Positions 41,818-51,129 of a stretch of DNA of 64,000 nt are shown in pieces. The notes below the pieces were generated by a model that worked only from the letters and a program-made list of their open reading frames with translations, had not been told where the DNA came from and searched no databases. The DNA is taken from contig JAEYRH010000009.1 of the NCBI GenBank assembly GCA_023435705.1, positions 248,001 to 312,000 on the forward strand. Reading direction: 5' to 3'. This DNA comes from Bacillota bacterium. GTDB lineage: Bacteria; Bacillota; Clostridia; Christensenellales; UMGS416. Numbering within the stretch: position 1 is the stretch's first letter; every line of letters begins with the position of its first letter. Position numbers and translations under genes: made by a program.

Positions 41818-42380
41818 ACCGAAAAAGAACTGCCCCGGAAGAGGAAATGTTGAAAGCCAACGAAGCAGCGCAGGATGCTGCCAACGAGTGCGCGGCCTGC
41901 GCAGAGGAAGACCAGATCGCCCAGGAAATGAAGCGCCTGACCGAGGAGAGCGAAAAGGCTGCAAAGGAACGGGATGAATTTCTGAACCTGGCCCAGCGCG
42001 TGCAGGCGGATTTTGACAACTACCGCCGCCGCAACCAAAATGCCCGTGAGGATGCCTTCAACGACGGCGTTCGCGACACGCTGCTGAAGTTCCTGCCGGT
42101 GCTCGATAACCTGGAGCGGGCCACCGCAGCCCAGGGAGAGGAAGGCGCTCTGAAGGAGGGCGTGCTGCTTGTCGTCAAGCAGCTAATCGGCATCCTCACC
42201 GCCGCCGGCGTGGAGGAGATCCCGGCGCAGGATTGCGCTTTCGATCCCAACGTGCACAACGCCGTGATGCAGGAGGCCGTGGATGGCTGCGCAAGCGGCC
42301 AGGTGGTGGGCGTGCTGCTAAAGGGTTATACGCACAAGGGACGCGTGCTGCGCCACTGCATGGTAAAGGTTTCCGAATAG
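41814..42380 (+). CDS. grpE: Nucleotide exchange factor GrpE
   Basis: 188 residues from the ATG overlapping the hrcA stop (AGGAAGGG upstream). A charged coiled-coil N-terminus (about 1-75) leads to the GrpE core with FLNLAQRVQADFDNYRRRNQ, FLPVLDNLERATAAQGEE, and the beta domain DCAFDPNVHNAVMQEAVDG and LLKGYTHKGRVLRHCMVKV. It releases ADP from DnaK. An internal Cys-Ala-Ala-Cys in the N-terminal part is unusual. Confidence 0.95.
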   Translation: MNRKRTAPEEEMLKANEAAQDAANECAACAEEDQIAQEMKRLTEESEKAAKERDEFLNLAQRVQADFDNYRRRNQNAREDAFNDGVRDTLLKFLPVLDNLERATAAQGEEGALKEGVLLVVKQLIGILTAAGVEEIPAQDCAFDPNVHNAVMQEAVDGCASGQVVGVLLKGYTHKGRVLRHCMVKVSE

Positions 42381-42459
42381 GAAACAAACTCCAACCCAAA
42401 CGGGCTGGATTTTGAATAGAAATAGAAAGAACAGGCATCAAGCCAGGAGGTACATAGAA

Positions 42460-44304
<1,845 letters not shown>

Positions 44305-44335
44305 TACCTCTCACTCTCAACCACTGAAACCCTCA

Positions 44336-44380
44336 CCCCCTGCCCCCTCCCCCATGGGATTGGGGGAGGGGGTAAGGTTT
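44336..44380 (+). repeat. Short C/G-rich palindrome, copy 2 of the second repeat family
   Basis: CCCCCTCCCCC (44343-44353) and GGGGGAGGGGG (44362-44372) form a perfect 11-bp stem with an ATGGGATT loop, inside a looser ACCCTC ... AAGGTTT frame. It lies 32 nt after the dnaK stop and may act as a 3' stabilising hairpin; no T-run follows. It is related to 39326-39360. Confidence 0.5.
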
Positions 44381-44396
44381 GAAATGGGGAGTGTTT

Positions 44397-44546
44397 ACTC
44401 CCTCCGGCAGCTTCGCTGCCACCTCCCTCAAGAGGGAGGCAAGTTCGTCAGCGAACAAAATGTTAGGAGTGTACTTGTCCCCCTCTTGAGGGGGATGTCA
44501 TCTTTATCGCAGCGTTGCGCTGCGATGTGAAGATGACAGGGGGGGT
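44397..44546 (+). repeat. Composite palindromic repeat, copy 2
   Basis: 150 bp with the same plan as 10137-10256: ACTCCCTCCGGCAGCTTCGC-like hairpin arm, CCTCCCTCAAGAGGGAGGCAAG-type palindrome (about 44422-44443), spacer, CTTGTCCCCCTCTTGAGGGG palindrome (44474-44493), an enlarged internal hairpin (GTCATCTT ... AAGATGAC around a GCAGCG/CGCTGC core), and a G-run end. It lies between dnaK and the methyltransferase gene. Confidence 0.75.
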
Positions 44547-44574
44547 CCATTCCAAATCAACAAGGACAACACCA

Positions 44575-45609
44575 ATGACCAACTACGCCCTCCTGATCCA
44601 GCCCGGCTTCGGAAAGGCCGACCCGGAAGCAGCAAGGCAGCTTTGCCTTGCGGAGTTTGCCGCGCTTTCCCGTCTTTGCAGCCAACCGGCGGCAGAAACA
44701 GAATACGGCGCAATCGGCGGCGTGCCCGCCTTGGAGTTCCGCGTGGCAGGGCCTCTTTCGGAGGCGGATGGTGCACTCTTGCGGCGTTTGTCGTTTTTCT
44801 ATGGGTTGTTTGAGGTTGCAGATTTAAATGGCCGGCGGGCGTTATTTCCCGTGGAGCTGCCGGACAGCCGTTATTTCCCCGACCACCTGGGCAGTATGCT
44901 GAAGTATGCCGGCAAAACCAACGAGCGCTTCACGCGCATGATGATCAACCTGGCCCTGTCCAGCTGCCAAACCGGCAATAAAGGCGTGATACGCCTGCTG
45001 GATCCAATGTGCGGCAAGGGCACCACGCTGTTTGAAGCACTGACTGACGGCATGGATGTGTCCGGTGTGGATATCATGCGCTCATACTGGCAGGAAACCC
45101 AGAACTATCTGGTGAAATTCCTGGAGAAGGGCCGCTATAAGCACAAAGCTTCCGGCGAGACGGTGCCGGATAGCAATGGCCGCAAGCTGGGTGATGTGTT
45201 TCTGCTCACAATGGCCAACAACAAGGCCGATTACGATGCCGGCAACGGGCGCGCGCTGCGGCTGGTGCACGGCGACAGCCGGCAGGCGGCGCTGTTTTTC
45301 AAGCGGGCCAGCTTTGATCTGTTGGTGTGCGATCTGCCCTACAACGTGCAGCATGAGGGGCGCAGCTCCAGCGGCCACGAGGATCTGGCAAAGCTGCTGG
45401 ATCGATGTCTGCATGGGTGGGTGGCGCTGATGAAGCCCGGCGGCAGCGCGGTACTGTCATTCAATGAGCACACGCTCAAGCGCACCGCCGTGGAAGAAGC
45501 ACTGGAGCGCCATGGGTTCCAGGTGTTGCGGGAGGAGCCATTCAGTGGCTGCCCCCACCGGGTGGATCAGGGCATCAAGCGCGATTTTGTGGTGGCGGTT
45601 AAGCCATAA
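44575..45609 (+). CDS. SAM-dependent RNA methyltransferase-like protein (TRM11-like)
   Basis: 344 residues from the ATG at 44575 (AAGGA upstream). The N-terminal about 130 residues may be a THUMP-like RNA-binding part, but this is weak. The C-terminal Rossmann domain has LLDPMCGKGTTLFEAL (SAM-binding motif I), GVDIMRSYWQETQNYL, and the catalytic-loop motif DLLVCDLPYNVQHEG (an N/D-P-P-Y-like DLPY). This matches the TRM11/COG1041 group of tRNA guanine-N2 methyltransferases, in broad terms. The gene lies between dnaK and dnaJ on the heat-shock strand, flanked by repeats, so co-transcription with dnaK is possible but not certain. Confidence 0.75.
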   Translation: MTNYALLIQPGFGKADPEAARQLCLAEFAALSRLCSQPAAETEYGAIGGVPALEFRVAGPLSEADGALLRRLSFFYGLFEVADLNGRRALFPVELPDSRYFPDHLGSMLKYAGKTNERFTRMMINLALSSCQTGNKGVIRLLDPMCGKGTTLFEALTDGMDVSGVDIMRSYWQETQNYLVKFLEKGRYKHKASGETVPDSNGRKLGDVFLLTMANNKADYDAGNGRALRLVHGDSRQAALFFKRASFDLLVCDLPYNVQHEGRSSSGHEDLAKLLDRCLHGWVALMKPGGSAVLSFNEHTLKRTAVEEALERHGFQVLREEPFSGCPHRVDQGIKRDFVVAVKP

Positions 45610-45743
45610 TCATCATATATAGCAATGGAAATATCAGGAATGCCTCTGTCAAGCGGAAACAACGTTTGAACCAGGAGGCTTTTTCCTGTAGAATACCATG
45701 GTATTGCAGATAAACATTCCCGGGAAGAGGATTGAATCAATTC

Positions 45744-46871
45744 ATGGCTGAGAAACGCGATTATTATGAAGTATTGGGTGTGGGCCGCGACGCCAGCATC
45801 GACGAAATCAAGCGGTCGTTCCGCAAGCTGGCCAAGCAGTACCACCCCGACATGAACGACGGCGACAAGGTTTCCGAGGCCAAGTTCAAGGAAGTGAATG
45901 AGGCCTATGAGGTGCTTTCCGACCCGGACAAGCGGGCCCGCTATGACCAGTTCGGCCATGCGGCCGATCAGCCGGGCTTTGGCGGCGGCGGCTTCAGCGG
46001 CGATTTCGGCGACATTGGCGATATCTTTGATATGTTCACCGGCGGGATTTTCGGTGGCGGCGGGCGCGGCAGGCCGAAGGGCCCCCAGCAGGGCAACCAC
46101 CTGCGCTATGACCTCACGATCAGCTTTGAGGAAGCGGCCTTTGGCGTGGAAAAGGAAATCACCTTCACCCGGGAGGACAACTGCACGGCCTGCGGCGGCA
46201 CCGGTGCCAAAGCCGGCACCAGCCGCAAGACCTGCCCCACCTGCCATGGCCGGGGCCAGGTGTCCAGCTCCATCCGCACACCACTGGGCATGATGAGCAC
46301 AAGCCGCCCCTGCACCGATTGCGGCGGCGAGGGCACCAAGGTGGAAAGCCCCTGCCCGGAGTGCTCCGGCCGGGGCCATGTGCGAAAACGCAGGACGCTT
46401 AATGTGAAGATCCCCGCCGGCATTGACAACGGCCAGCGCATCGCCGTGCGCGGCGAGGGCGAGCCGGGCATCAAAGGCGGCCCCAGCGGCGATTTGTATG
46501 TGCACATTGCCGTGCGGCCCCACAAGCTTTTCCAGCGCGATGGTTACGACATTTCCTATGAGCTGCCGATTACCTTCTCGCAGGCTGCGCTTGGAGACAA
46601 GATTGACGTGCCCTCATTGGAAGGACCGACTGCCTTCACCATCCCAGAGGGCACCCAACCGGGAACCACCTTCCGCCTGGAAGGCAAGGGCATTACGCGG
46701 CTACAAGGCGCCCGCGGCAAGGGCGACCTTTTCATCAAGGTGAAGCTTGAGGTGCCCCAGAAGCTGGACAATAAGCAGAAAGACCTGCTCCGCGAGTTTG
46801 AGGCCAGCCTGGCCGGCAAACAATACAAGGAGAAAAAGGGGTTTATGGACAGGCTGAAGGAGATGTTCTGA
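45744..46871 (+). CDS. dnaJ: Chaperone DnaJ (type I Hsp40)
   Basis: 375 residues from the ATG at 45744 (GAAGAGG upstream). J domain (about 1-70) with the essential HPD in KQYHPDMNDG; Gly/Phe-rich linker; zinc domain with four C-x-x-C-x-G-x-G units (CTACGGTG, CPTCHGRG, CTDCGGEG, CPECSGRG); C-terminal substrate-binding domain. It stimulates the DnaK ATPase and delivers clients. The gene is separated from dnaK by a methyltransferase gene. A palindrome, AATACCATGGTATT (45692-45705), lies upstream in the 134-bp gap, and may reflect a separate promoter; no CIRCE is present there. Confidence 0.97.
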   Translation: MAEKRDYYEVLGVGRDASIDEIKRSFRKLAKQYHPDMNDGDKVSEAKFKEVNEAYEVLSDPDKRARYDQFGHAADQPGFGGGGFSGDFGDIGDIFDMFTGGIFGGGGRGRPKGPQQGNHLRYDLTISFEEAAFGVEKEITFTREDNCTACGGTGAKAGTSRKTCPTCHGRGQVSSSIRTPLGMMSTSRPCTDCGGEGTKVESPCPECSGRGHVRKRRTLNVKIPAGIDNGQRIAVRGEGEPGIKGGPSGDLYVHIAVRPHKLFQRDGYDISYELPITFSQAALGDKIDVPSLEGPTAFTIPEGTQPGTTFRLEGKGITRLQGARGKGDLFIKVKLEVPQKLDNKQKDLLREFEASLAGKQYKEKKGFMDRLKEMF

Positions 46872-46872
46872 T

Positions 46873-47028
46873 CTCCCCCTGTCGCATACTGCGACATCCC
46901 CCTCAAGAGGGGGACAAGTGAACCCAGTTCAGTGATCTGCTTGCCTCCCTCTTGAGGGAGGCTGGTCGCAATCTGCGATTGCTGCTCGCCCTTGCGACCT
47001 GGGTGGCAGCGCAGCTGCCGGAGGGAGT
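46873..47028 (-). repeat. Composite palindromic repeat, copy 3 (inverted)
   Basis: 156 bp, starting 2 nt after the dnaJ stop. On the minus strand it has the same order of parts as the other copies: ACTCCCTCCGGCAGC hairpin arm, a variable insert, CCTCCCTCAAGAGGG palindrome, spacer, CTTGTCCCCCTCTTGAGGGG, a small hairpin (TGTCGCA...TGCGACA) and GGGGGAG. The insert between the first arm and its palindrome is longer than in copies 1 and 2. Confidence 0.75.
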
Positions 47029-47123
47029 TTTTGGCCGGACTTCGTGCCGGCCCTCGCAATAGCCATGAGAAGAATGTATCTATAAGTAAATGACATTACT
47101 GTATTGATCAAAGGAGCATCACC

Positions 47124-48065
47124 TTGGACTGGAAGCAAATCACCGTCGCCACCACCACAGCTGGAGCCGACATGGTCTCGGAAATCCTCATTGAGGCGGG
47201 TGCCGCCGGCACCGCCATTGAGGACAGGGCAGAGGTGGAAGCCCAGCAGCGCCTGCCCGGTGACTGGGACTATATTGATGAAAACATCCTGAAGAACATG
47301 GCCCTGGAAGTGCAGGTGATGGCCTGGTATCCGGTGGACAGCAGGCTTGCTGACACGCTGGTCTATATCCGCCAGCGCCTGAGCGATGTGCTGGCGATGG
47401 ATCTGGGCTTTGACGCCGGCACTCTGGTGCTCACCGCCGGTGACGTGAAGGATGAGGACTGGGAAAACAACTGGAAGCAGTATTACAAGCCCTTTGAAGT
47501 GGGCAAGCGCCTGCTGGTGAAACCGATCTGGGAGAATGCCAGCGGCAACGGCAGGATCATCATCGAAATGGAGCCCGGCATGGCCTTCGGCACAGGCACC
47601 CATGAAACCACCTTTATGTGCCTGGAAATGCTTGATGAGGTTGTGCAGCCCGGCATTGATGTGTGGGACATCGGCTGCGGCACCGGCATCCTCTCAGTGG
47701 CGGCAGTGCTGCTGGGTGCAAAAGGAGCCGTGGCGGTGGACCGCGACCCGGTGGCCGTGTCCGCAGCGAAGATCAACTGCGAGCTCAACCATGTGGAAGG
47801 CCTTGTGGATGCGCGGCTCGGTGACCTGATGAAGGGCCTGGCCGGTCATCCCGACCTCATTGTGGCCAACATCATCGCTGAGGTCATCATCGCAATGGCT
47901 GCCGATGCCTATGCGGCAGTCAAGCCCGGCGGGCTGTTCCTCTGCTCCGGCATCATCCTGGCCCGTGAGGAAGCAGTGAAACTGGCGCTCCTTGCTGCCG
48001 GTTTTACGATCCTTGAGGTCAAGCACATGGGCGAGTGGGTAGCGGTTTTGGCGAAGAAGCCATGA
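47124..48065 (+). CDS. prmA: Ribosomal protein L11 methyltransferase PrmA
   Basis: 313 residues from a TTG with AAAGGAGC upstream. The N-terminal substrate domain has the typical EDWENNWKQYYKPFEVG, then the linker motif EPGMAFGTGTHETT, and the SAM-binding motif VWDIGCGTGILSVAA with VDRDPVAV. DLIVANIIAEVI corresponds to the catalytic N-P/A-x-x loop. It trimethylates ribosomal protein L11, whose gene (rplK) is 6 kb downstream. Adjacent to dnaJ and overlapping mtaB (ATGA), a common order in Bacillota. Confidence 0.95.
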   Translation: MDWKQITVATTTAGADMVSEILIEAGAAGTAIEDRAEVEAQQRLPGDWDYIDENILKNMALEVQVMAWYPVDSRLADTLVYIRQRLSDVLAMDLGFDAGTLVLTAGDVKDEDWENNWKQYYKPFEVGKRLLVKPIWENASGNGRIIIEMEPGMAFGTGTHETTFMCLEMLDEVVQPGIDVWDIGCGTGILSVAAVLLGAKGAVAVDRDPVAVSAAKINCELNHVEGLVDARLGDLMKGLAGHPDLIVANIIAEVIIAMAADAYAAVKPGGLFLCSGIILAREEAVKLALLAAGFTILEVKHMGEWVAVLAKKP

Positions 48066-49393
48066 ACCACAAGCGCGCCGCCATGGTCACCCTTGGCTGC
48101 AAAGTGAACTGGTATGACTCTCAGGCCATGGCCGAAAGCCTTAAGGCTGCTGGCTTTGTTTTGGTTGCCGATGGAGAGCCTGCTGATGTCTACATTGTGA
48201 ATACCTGCGCCGTCACATCAGAGGCGGAGCGGAAATCACGCCAAACGGTGCGTAAACTGCTGCGGTTGCACCCCGGTGCCGCCGTGGTCGCTGTGGGCTG
48301 CTCGGCGCAGAAAGACCCGCATGGTTATGCCGCCATGGAGGGTTTGGCCGCCGTGAGCGGCATGGAACGCGGGGCAGTGGTGGATCTTGCGGATCGGGCT
48401 GCAGCCGGTGAGCGCGGCATCCTGGAGAAGGCTGTGCCGGTGCAGGTGTTTGAAGACCTGCCCGCCGATGCCCAGCAGGGTCACACGCGGGCTGTGTTGA
48501 AAATTGAGGATGGTTGCGACGCCCATTGCGCCTATTGCATCATCCCTGGCCTGAGAGGGGAGCCAAGGAGCCGCTCGCTGGCTTCCATCCGCAGGGAGGC
48601 GGAGGCACTGGCCGTGAGAGGCTTCCGGGAGATTGTGCTTGTGGGCATCAATCTTGGCCGGTTTGGCGCGTGCCTGACAGGGCCTGTCACTCTGGCCGAT
48701 GCCGTGAAGGCTGCCAACGTGCCGGGCATTGCCCGCATCCGTCTGGGCTCGCTCGAGCCCGACGCAGTGAATGCGGCGCTGTTGGACAGGCTGGCCTCGA
48801 TCCTCCCGCTTTGCCCCCATTTTCACCTGTCACTGCAAAGCGGGTCGGCAGAAACGCTGAAACGGATGGGCCGCCGCTACAATCCGAAGCAGTTCATGGA
48901 CAAGCTCCGGATGATCCGCGACCGCTGGCCCGATGTGGGCATCACCACCGACGTGATCGTCGGGTTTCCCGGTGAGACTGAGGAAGAGTTTGCCGAGTCC
49001 TGCGCCTTTGTGGCCGCAGCCGGTTTTCTGAAGGTGCATGTGTTTCCCTATTCCCGCCGGGAAGGCACCGCCGCCGCCGAGTTGCCCGGCCAGCTGCCGA
49101 AGGCAGTGAAGGAAGCCCGTGCCGCTGTAATGAAAGCTTCAGCCGCTCCTGGTGCACAGGCGTTTCTCGGCGGGATGATCGGCAAGACTGTCACTGTGCT
49201 CTTTGAGGAGGCGGTGAACGGGCAGCCTGGCTGGCTCCGTGGTTATACCTCCAATTATGTGGATGTGCTCGCCCCCGCAGATGGGCTCAAGCCCGGGGAG
49301 TTTGGCTCCGTGCGGTTGAAAGAGGCGGAGGGCGATGTTATCATTGGAGAAATCAACCAATCCTGCGGCGGAGGAGGAACTGTAGATGCCTGA
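48062..49393 (+). CDS. mtaB: tRNA t6A37 methylthiotransferase MtaB
   Basis: 443 residues from the ATG overlapping the prmA stop. Order of domains: UPF0004 N-terminal domain with the cluster cysteines (VTLGCKVNWYDSQAMAESL, VNTCAVTSEAE, VGCSAQ), radical SAM domain with C-x3-C-x2-C (CDAHCAYC), HFHLSLQSGSAETLKRMGR, DVIVGFPGETEEEF, and a C-terminal TRAM domain. It adds a methylthio group to N6-threonylcarbamoyladenosine at position 37 of tRNA with two [4Fe-4S] clusters. The VNTCAVTSEAE and YN..QF pattern separates MtaB from MiaB and RimO. Confidence 0.92.
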   Translation: MNHKRAAMVTLGCKVNWYDSQAMAESLKAAGFVLVADGEPADVYIVNTCAVTSEAERKSRQTVRKLLRLHPGAAVVAVGCSAQKDPHGYAAMEGLAAVSGMERGAVVDLADRAAAGERGILEKAVPVQVFEDLPADAQQGHTRAVLKIEDGCDAHCAYCIIPGLRGEPRSRSLASIRREAEALAVRGFREIVLVGINLGRFGACLTGPVTLADAVKAANVPGIARIRLGSLEPDAVNAALLDRLASILPLCPHFHLSLQSGSAETLKRMGRRYNPKQFMDKLRMIRDRWPDVGITTDVIVGFPGETEEEFAESCAFVAAAGFLKVHVFPYSRREGTAAAELPGQLPKAVKEARAAVMKASAAPGAQAFLGGMIGKTVTVLFEEAVNGQPGWLRGYTSNYVDVLAPADGLKPGEFGSVRLKEAEGDVIIGEINQSCGGGGTVDA

Positions 49394-49727
49394 TTGTATC
49401 TTTTGCAAAATCGCAAATGGATCCATACCATCTTCAAAAGTATATGAGGACGACAATTACTTTGCGTTCCGTGACATCAGCCCTGCGGCGCCGGTGCATG
49501 TGTTGGTGATTCCCAAACAGCATGTTGCCAATGTGTTGGAGGGCGCCGCTGTGCCCAGTCTCATCGAGGGCCTGATGGAAGTGGCAGCAAAAGTTGCCCG
49601 GCAGGAAGGGCTGGAGGAAAGCGGTTTCCGCCTGGTCGTCAACACCGGTGATGACGGGGGTCAGTCAGTGCATCACCTGCACCTGCACATCCTGGGTGGA
49701 AGGAAGCTTGCCTGGCCTCCCGGCTGA
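49386..49727 (+). CDS. HIT-family nucleotide-binding hydrolase
   Basis: 113 residues, overlapping the mtaB end by 8 bp; GGAGGA upstream. The family pattern is complete: CIFCKIANGSIPSSKVYEDD (with a C-x-x-C zinc pair), FRDISPAAPVHVLVIPK, and the histidine triad VHHLHLHILGG. It belongs to the HinT branch (AMP-lysine/phosphoramidate hydrolases). The cellular substrate is unknown. It ends the prmA-mtaB operon. Confidence 0.93.
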   Translation: MPDCIFCKIANGSIPSSKVYEDDNYFAFRDISPAAPVHVLVIPKQHVANVLEGAAVPSLIEGLMEVAAKVARQEGLEESGFRLVVNTGDDGGQSVHHLHLHILGGRKLAWPPG

Positions 49728-49756
49728 TTGACAGGCCATGCGATATCGGTTATCCT
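49728..49756 (+). promoter_or_regulatory. Promoter of the structured RNA / methyltransferase leader
   Basis: TTGACA (49728-49733), a 17-nt spacer and TATCCT (49751-49756), overlapping the end of the HIT gene. The expected start is within a few bases of the first base of the 15-bp inverted repeat at 49761. Confidence 0.65.
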
Positions 49757-49760
49757 GATA

Positions 49761-49958
49761 TTGCAACATACCAAATCCCTGAGAGGTGATTCAGTCCGGA
49801 CGGCGCAGGCGCGCCTGCTGGAGCAGAGGGGACATCGAAACTGCACACGATGCAAACTGGCCTGTCGGCCTGTTTTGTGGTGCGTTTGATGATCCGCTCT
49901 GTGAGGTTTGAGGAATAAGCCGCAGAGCGGGAGCTCTGCGGCTTTTGGTATGTTGCAA
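49761..49958 (+). ncRNA. Candidate structured RNA of about 198 nt (riboswitch-like leader or independent RNA)
   Basis: Ends pair perfectly over 15 bp: TTGCAACATACCAAA (49761-49775) and TTTGGTATGTTGCAA (49944-49958). Inside are a hairpin closed by TCCCT/AGGGGA with a GCAGG-CGCG-CCTGC tip, a long irregular hairpin (ATCGAAACTGCAC pairing with GTGCGTTTGAT; tip GGCC-TGTC-GGCC), and a GC-rich hairpin (49919-49942). CCGCTCTG (49894-49901) can pair with CAGAGCGG (49923-49930), which excludes the last hairpin. A promoter ends at 49756. The methyltransferase start is at 49982. I do not recognise a known class: it lacks the core motifs of the SAM, T-box, guanidine, glycine, FMN and TPP families. A 6S-like RNA is possible given length and overall shape. 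Confidence 0.55.
49919..49946 (+). terminator. Terminator-like hairpin in the methyltransferase leader
   Basis: GCCGCAGAGC (49919-49928) and GCTCTGCGGC (49933-49942) form a perfect 10-bp stem with a GGGA loop, followed by TTTT. The T-run is short, so efficiency is uncertain. The left strand can alternatively pair with 49894-49901. Confidence 0.6.
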
Positions 49959-49981
49959 AGAAATGAAAGGATGAAAACCAG

Positions 49982-50815
49982 ATGTATTTTGATTTTTCCA
50001 AATGGAGAAGGCCGGAGCCTTATGAGCCCGGCGAAGCTCAGTTCTGGACCGACCCTTACGTTGCAACCCAGATGCTTCAGGCCCACCTGGATCCCAATAC
50101 CGATGCGGCCAGCTTCCGGCCCGAGCGGATTGACGAAGTTTGTGCGTTTCTGAAAAGCAGGCTTGGGCTTTCTCCAGGTAAATCCATCGTGGATCTGGGC
50201 TGCGGCCCTGGGCTGTATTGCCGAAGGCTTGCCGATGCAGGCTGTGATGTGACGGGCATCGATTTCTCCAAATCATCGATCGCCTATGCAATCGGCCAGG
50301 CGCGGGGCATGGCCAATGCCCCGAAATACCGGGTGGGTAACTATCTGGAATGGTTCGAGCAAGATCAATACGACGCGGCAACGCTGATCTATGAGGACTT
50401 CGGCGTGCTGTCTCCGGCGGCCCGCAAGCGGCTTCTGGCCAATGTTTACAGCGCGCTCAAGCAAGGGGGGCTGTTCGCGCTGGATGTCGCCTCCAGCGCT
50501 GTATTCCAAAAGCTGCAACAGAAGCCTGCCCGGCATTGGGAGCACAGCTCCGGCGGCTTCTGGCGGCTCCATAATCACCTTGTGCTGTATGAGAGGTTTT
50601 TGTTTCCGGATATTTCGGCCGCTTGCGAGCAATACGCGGTGACTGACAGCCGCACCGTGATCTATCGGAACCACCAGACCTACTACCGGCTGGAGACCAT
50701 CGCCGATGAGCTTTCTGAAGCCGGATTTTTGGTGGAAGACTGTTATTCGTCTCTTGCGGGCGAGGCTTGGCGTCCGGACTCTGAGCAGGTGGGCGTTGTC
50801 TGCCGCAAGCCATGA
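49982..50815 (+). CDS. Class I SAM-dependent methyltransferase
   Basis: 277 residues; AAAGGATG upstream. The Rossmann-fold SAM site is IVDLGCGPGLYCRRLADAG, followed by DVTGIDFSKSSIAYA (motif II acid residue) and QYDAATLIYEDFGVLSP. The N-terminal about 60 residues have an unusual aromatic start (MYFDFSKWRRPEPYEPGEAQFW). The C-terminal half is a beta-rich cap (HLVLYERFLFPD, TVIYRNHQTYYRLETI). The substrate is not evident; small molecules are more likely than nucleic acid (inference). The gene follows the candidate leader RNA, which may control it. Confidence 0.83.
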   Translation: MYFDFSKWRRPEPYEPGEAQFWTDPYVATQMLQAHLDPNTDAASFRPERIDEVCAFLKSRLGLSPGKSIVDLGCGPGLYCRRLADAGCDVTGIDFSKSSIAYAIGQARGMANAPKYRVGNYLEWFEQDQYDAATLIYEDFGVLSPAARKRLLANVYSALKQGGLFALDVASSAVFQKLQQKPARHWEHSSGGFWRLHNHLVLYERFLFPDISAACEQYAVTDSRTVIYRNHQTYYRLETIADELSEAGFLVEDCYSSLAGEAWRPDSEQVGVVCRKP

Positions 50816-50911
50816 TGGAGTCGCAACAGTGATTTGGCGGCGGCCGGTGGCAGCATCCTGCCATCGGCCGGAAACCGCCGGAAAGAAAGCGGAAATGCAG
50901 TAAAAATCTAG

Positions 50912-50941
50912 TTGACAAGAGCTTTACAATGATAGTAGAAT
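50912..50941 (+). promoter_or_regulatory. Promoter of the tRNA-Gly/tuf transcript
   Basis: TTGACA (50912-50917), 18-nt spacer and TAGAAT (50936-50941), about 53 nt before the tRNA. The gap 50816-51000 contains nothing else I recognise apart from a CCATCGGCCGG-type weak hairpin. Confidence 0.7.
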
Positions 50942-51000
50942 GATATCCGGCTTCTCCGCTGCCGGAACTGCGGCGCTTTGGAGTTGCCATGCGGGTTTTT

Positions 51001-51074
51001 GCGGGTGTAACTCAATGGTAGAGTTCTAGCTTCCCAAGCTAGCTACGTGGGTTCGATTCCCATCACCCGCTCCA
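51001..51074 (+). tRNA. tRNA-Gly (anticodon CCC)
   Basis: A full cloverleaf: acceptor GCGGGTG/CACCCGC, D arm with AATGGTAG, anticodon stem CTAGC/GCTAG with loop TTCCCAA (CCC, reads GGG), T arm GTGGG-TTCGATT-CCCAT, discriminator T and encoded CCA. It lies 55 nt upstream of tuf and is probably transcribed with it. Confidence 0.96.
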
Positions 51075-51129
51075 AACACTATTTAGCACTCGGCTGAGTT
51101 CCGGAGTAGCAAAAGGAGGAAGTTTCCAA

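Noticed and set aside
49763..49950. Known riboswitch classes (SAM-I, T-box, guanidine-I, FMN, TPP, glycine) for the leader
   Set aside because: None of the diagnostic conserved boxes could be found; left as an unclassified structured RNA.
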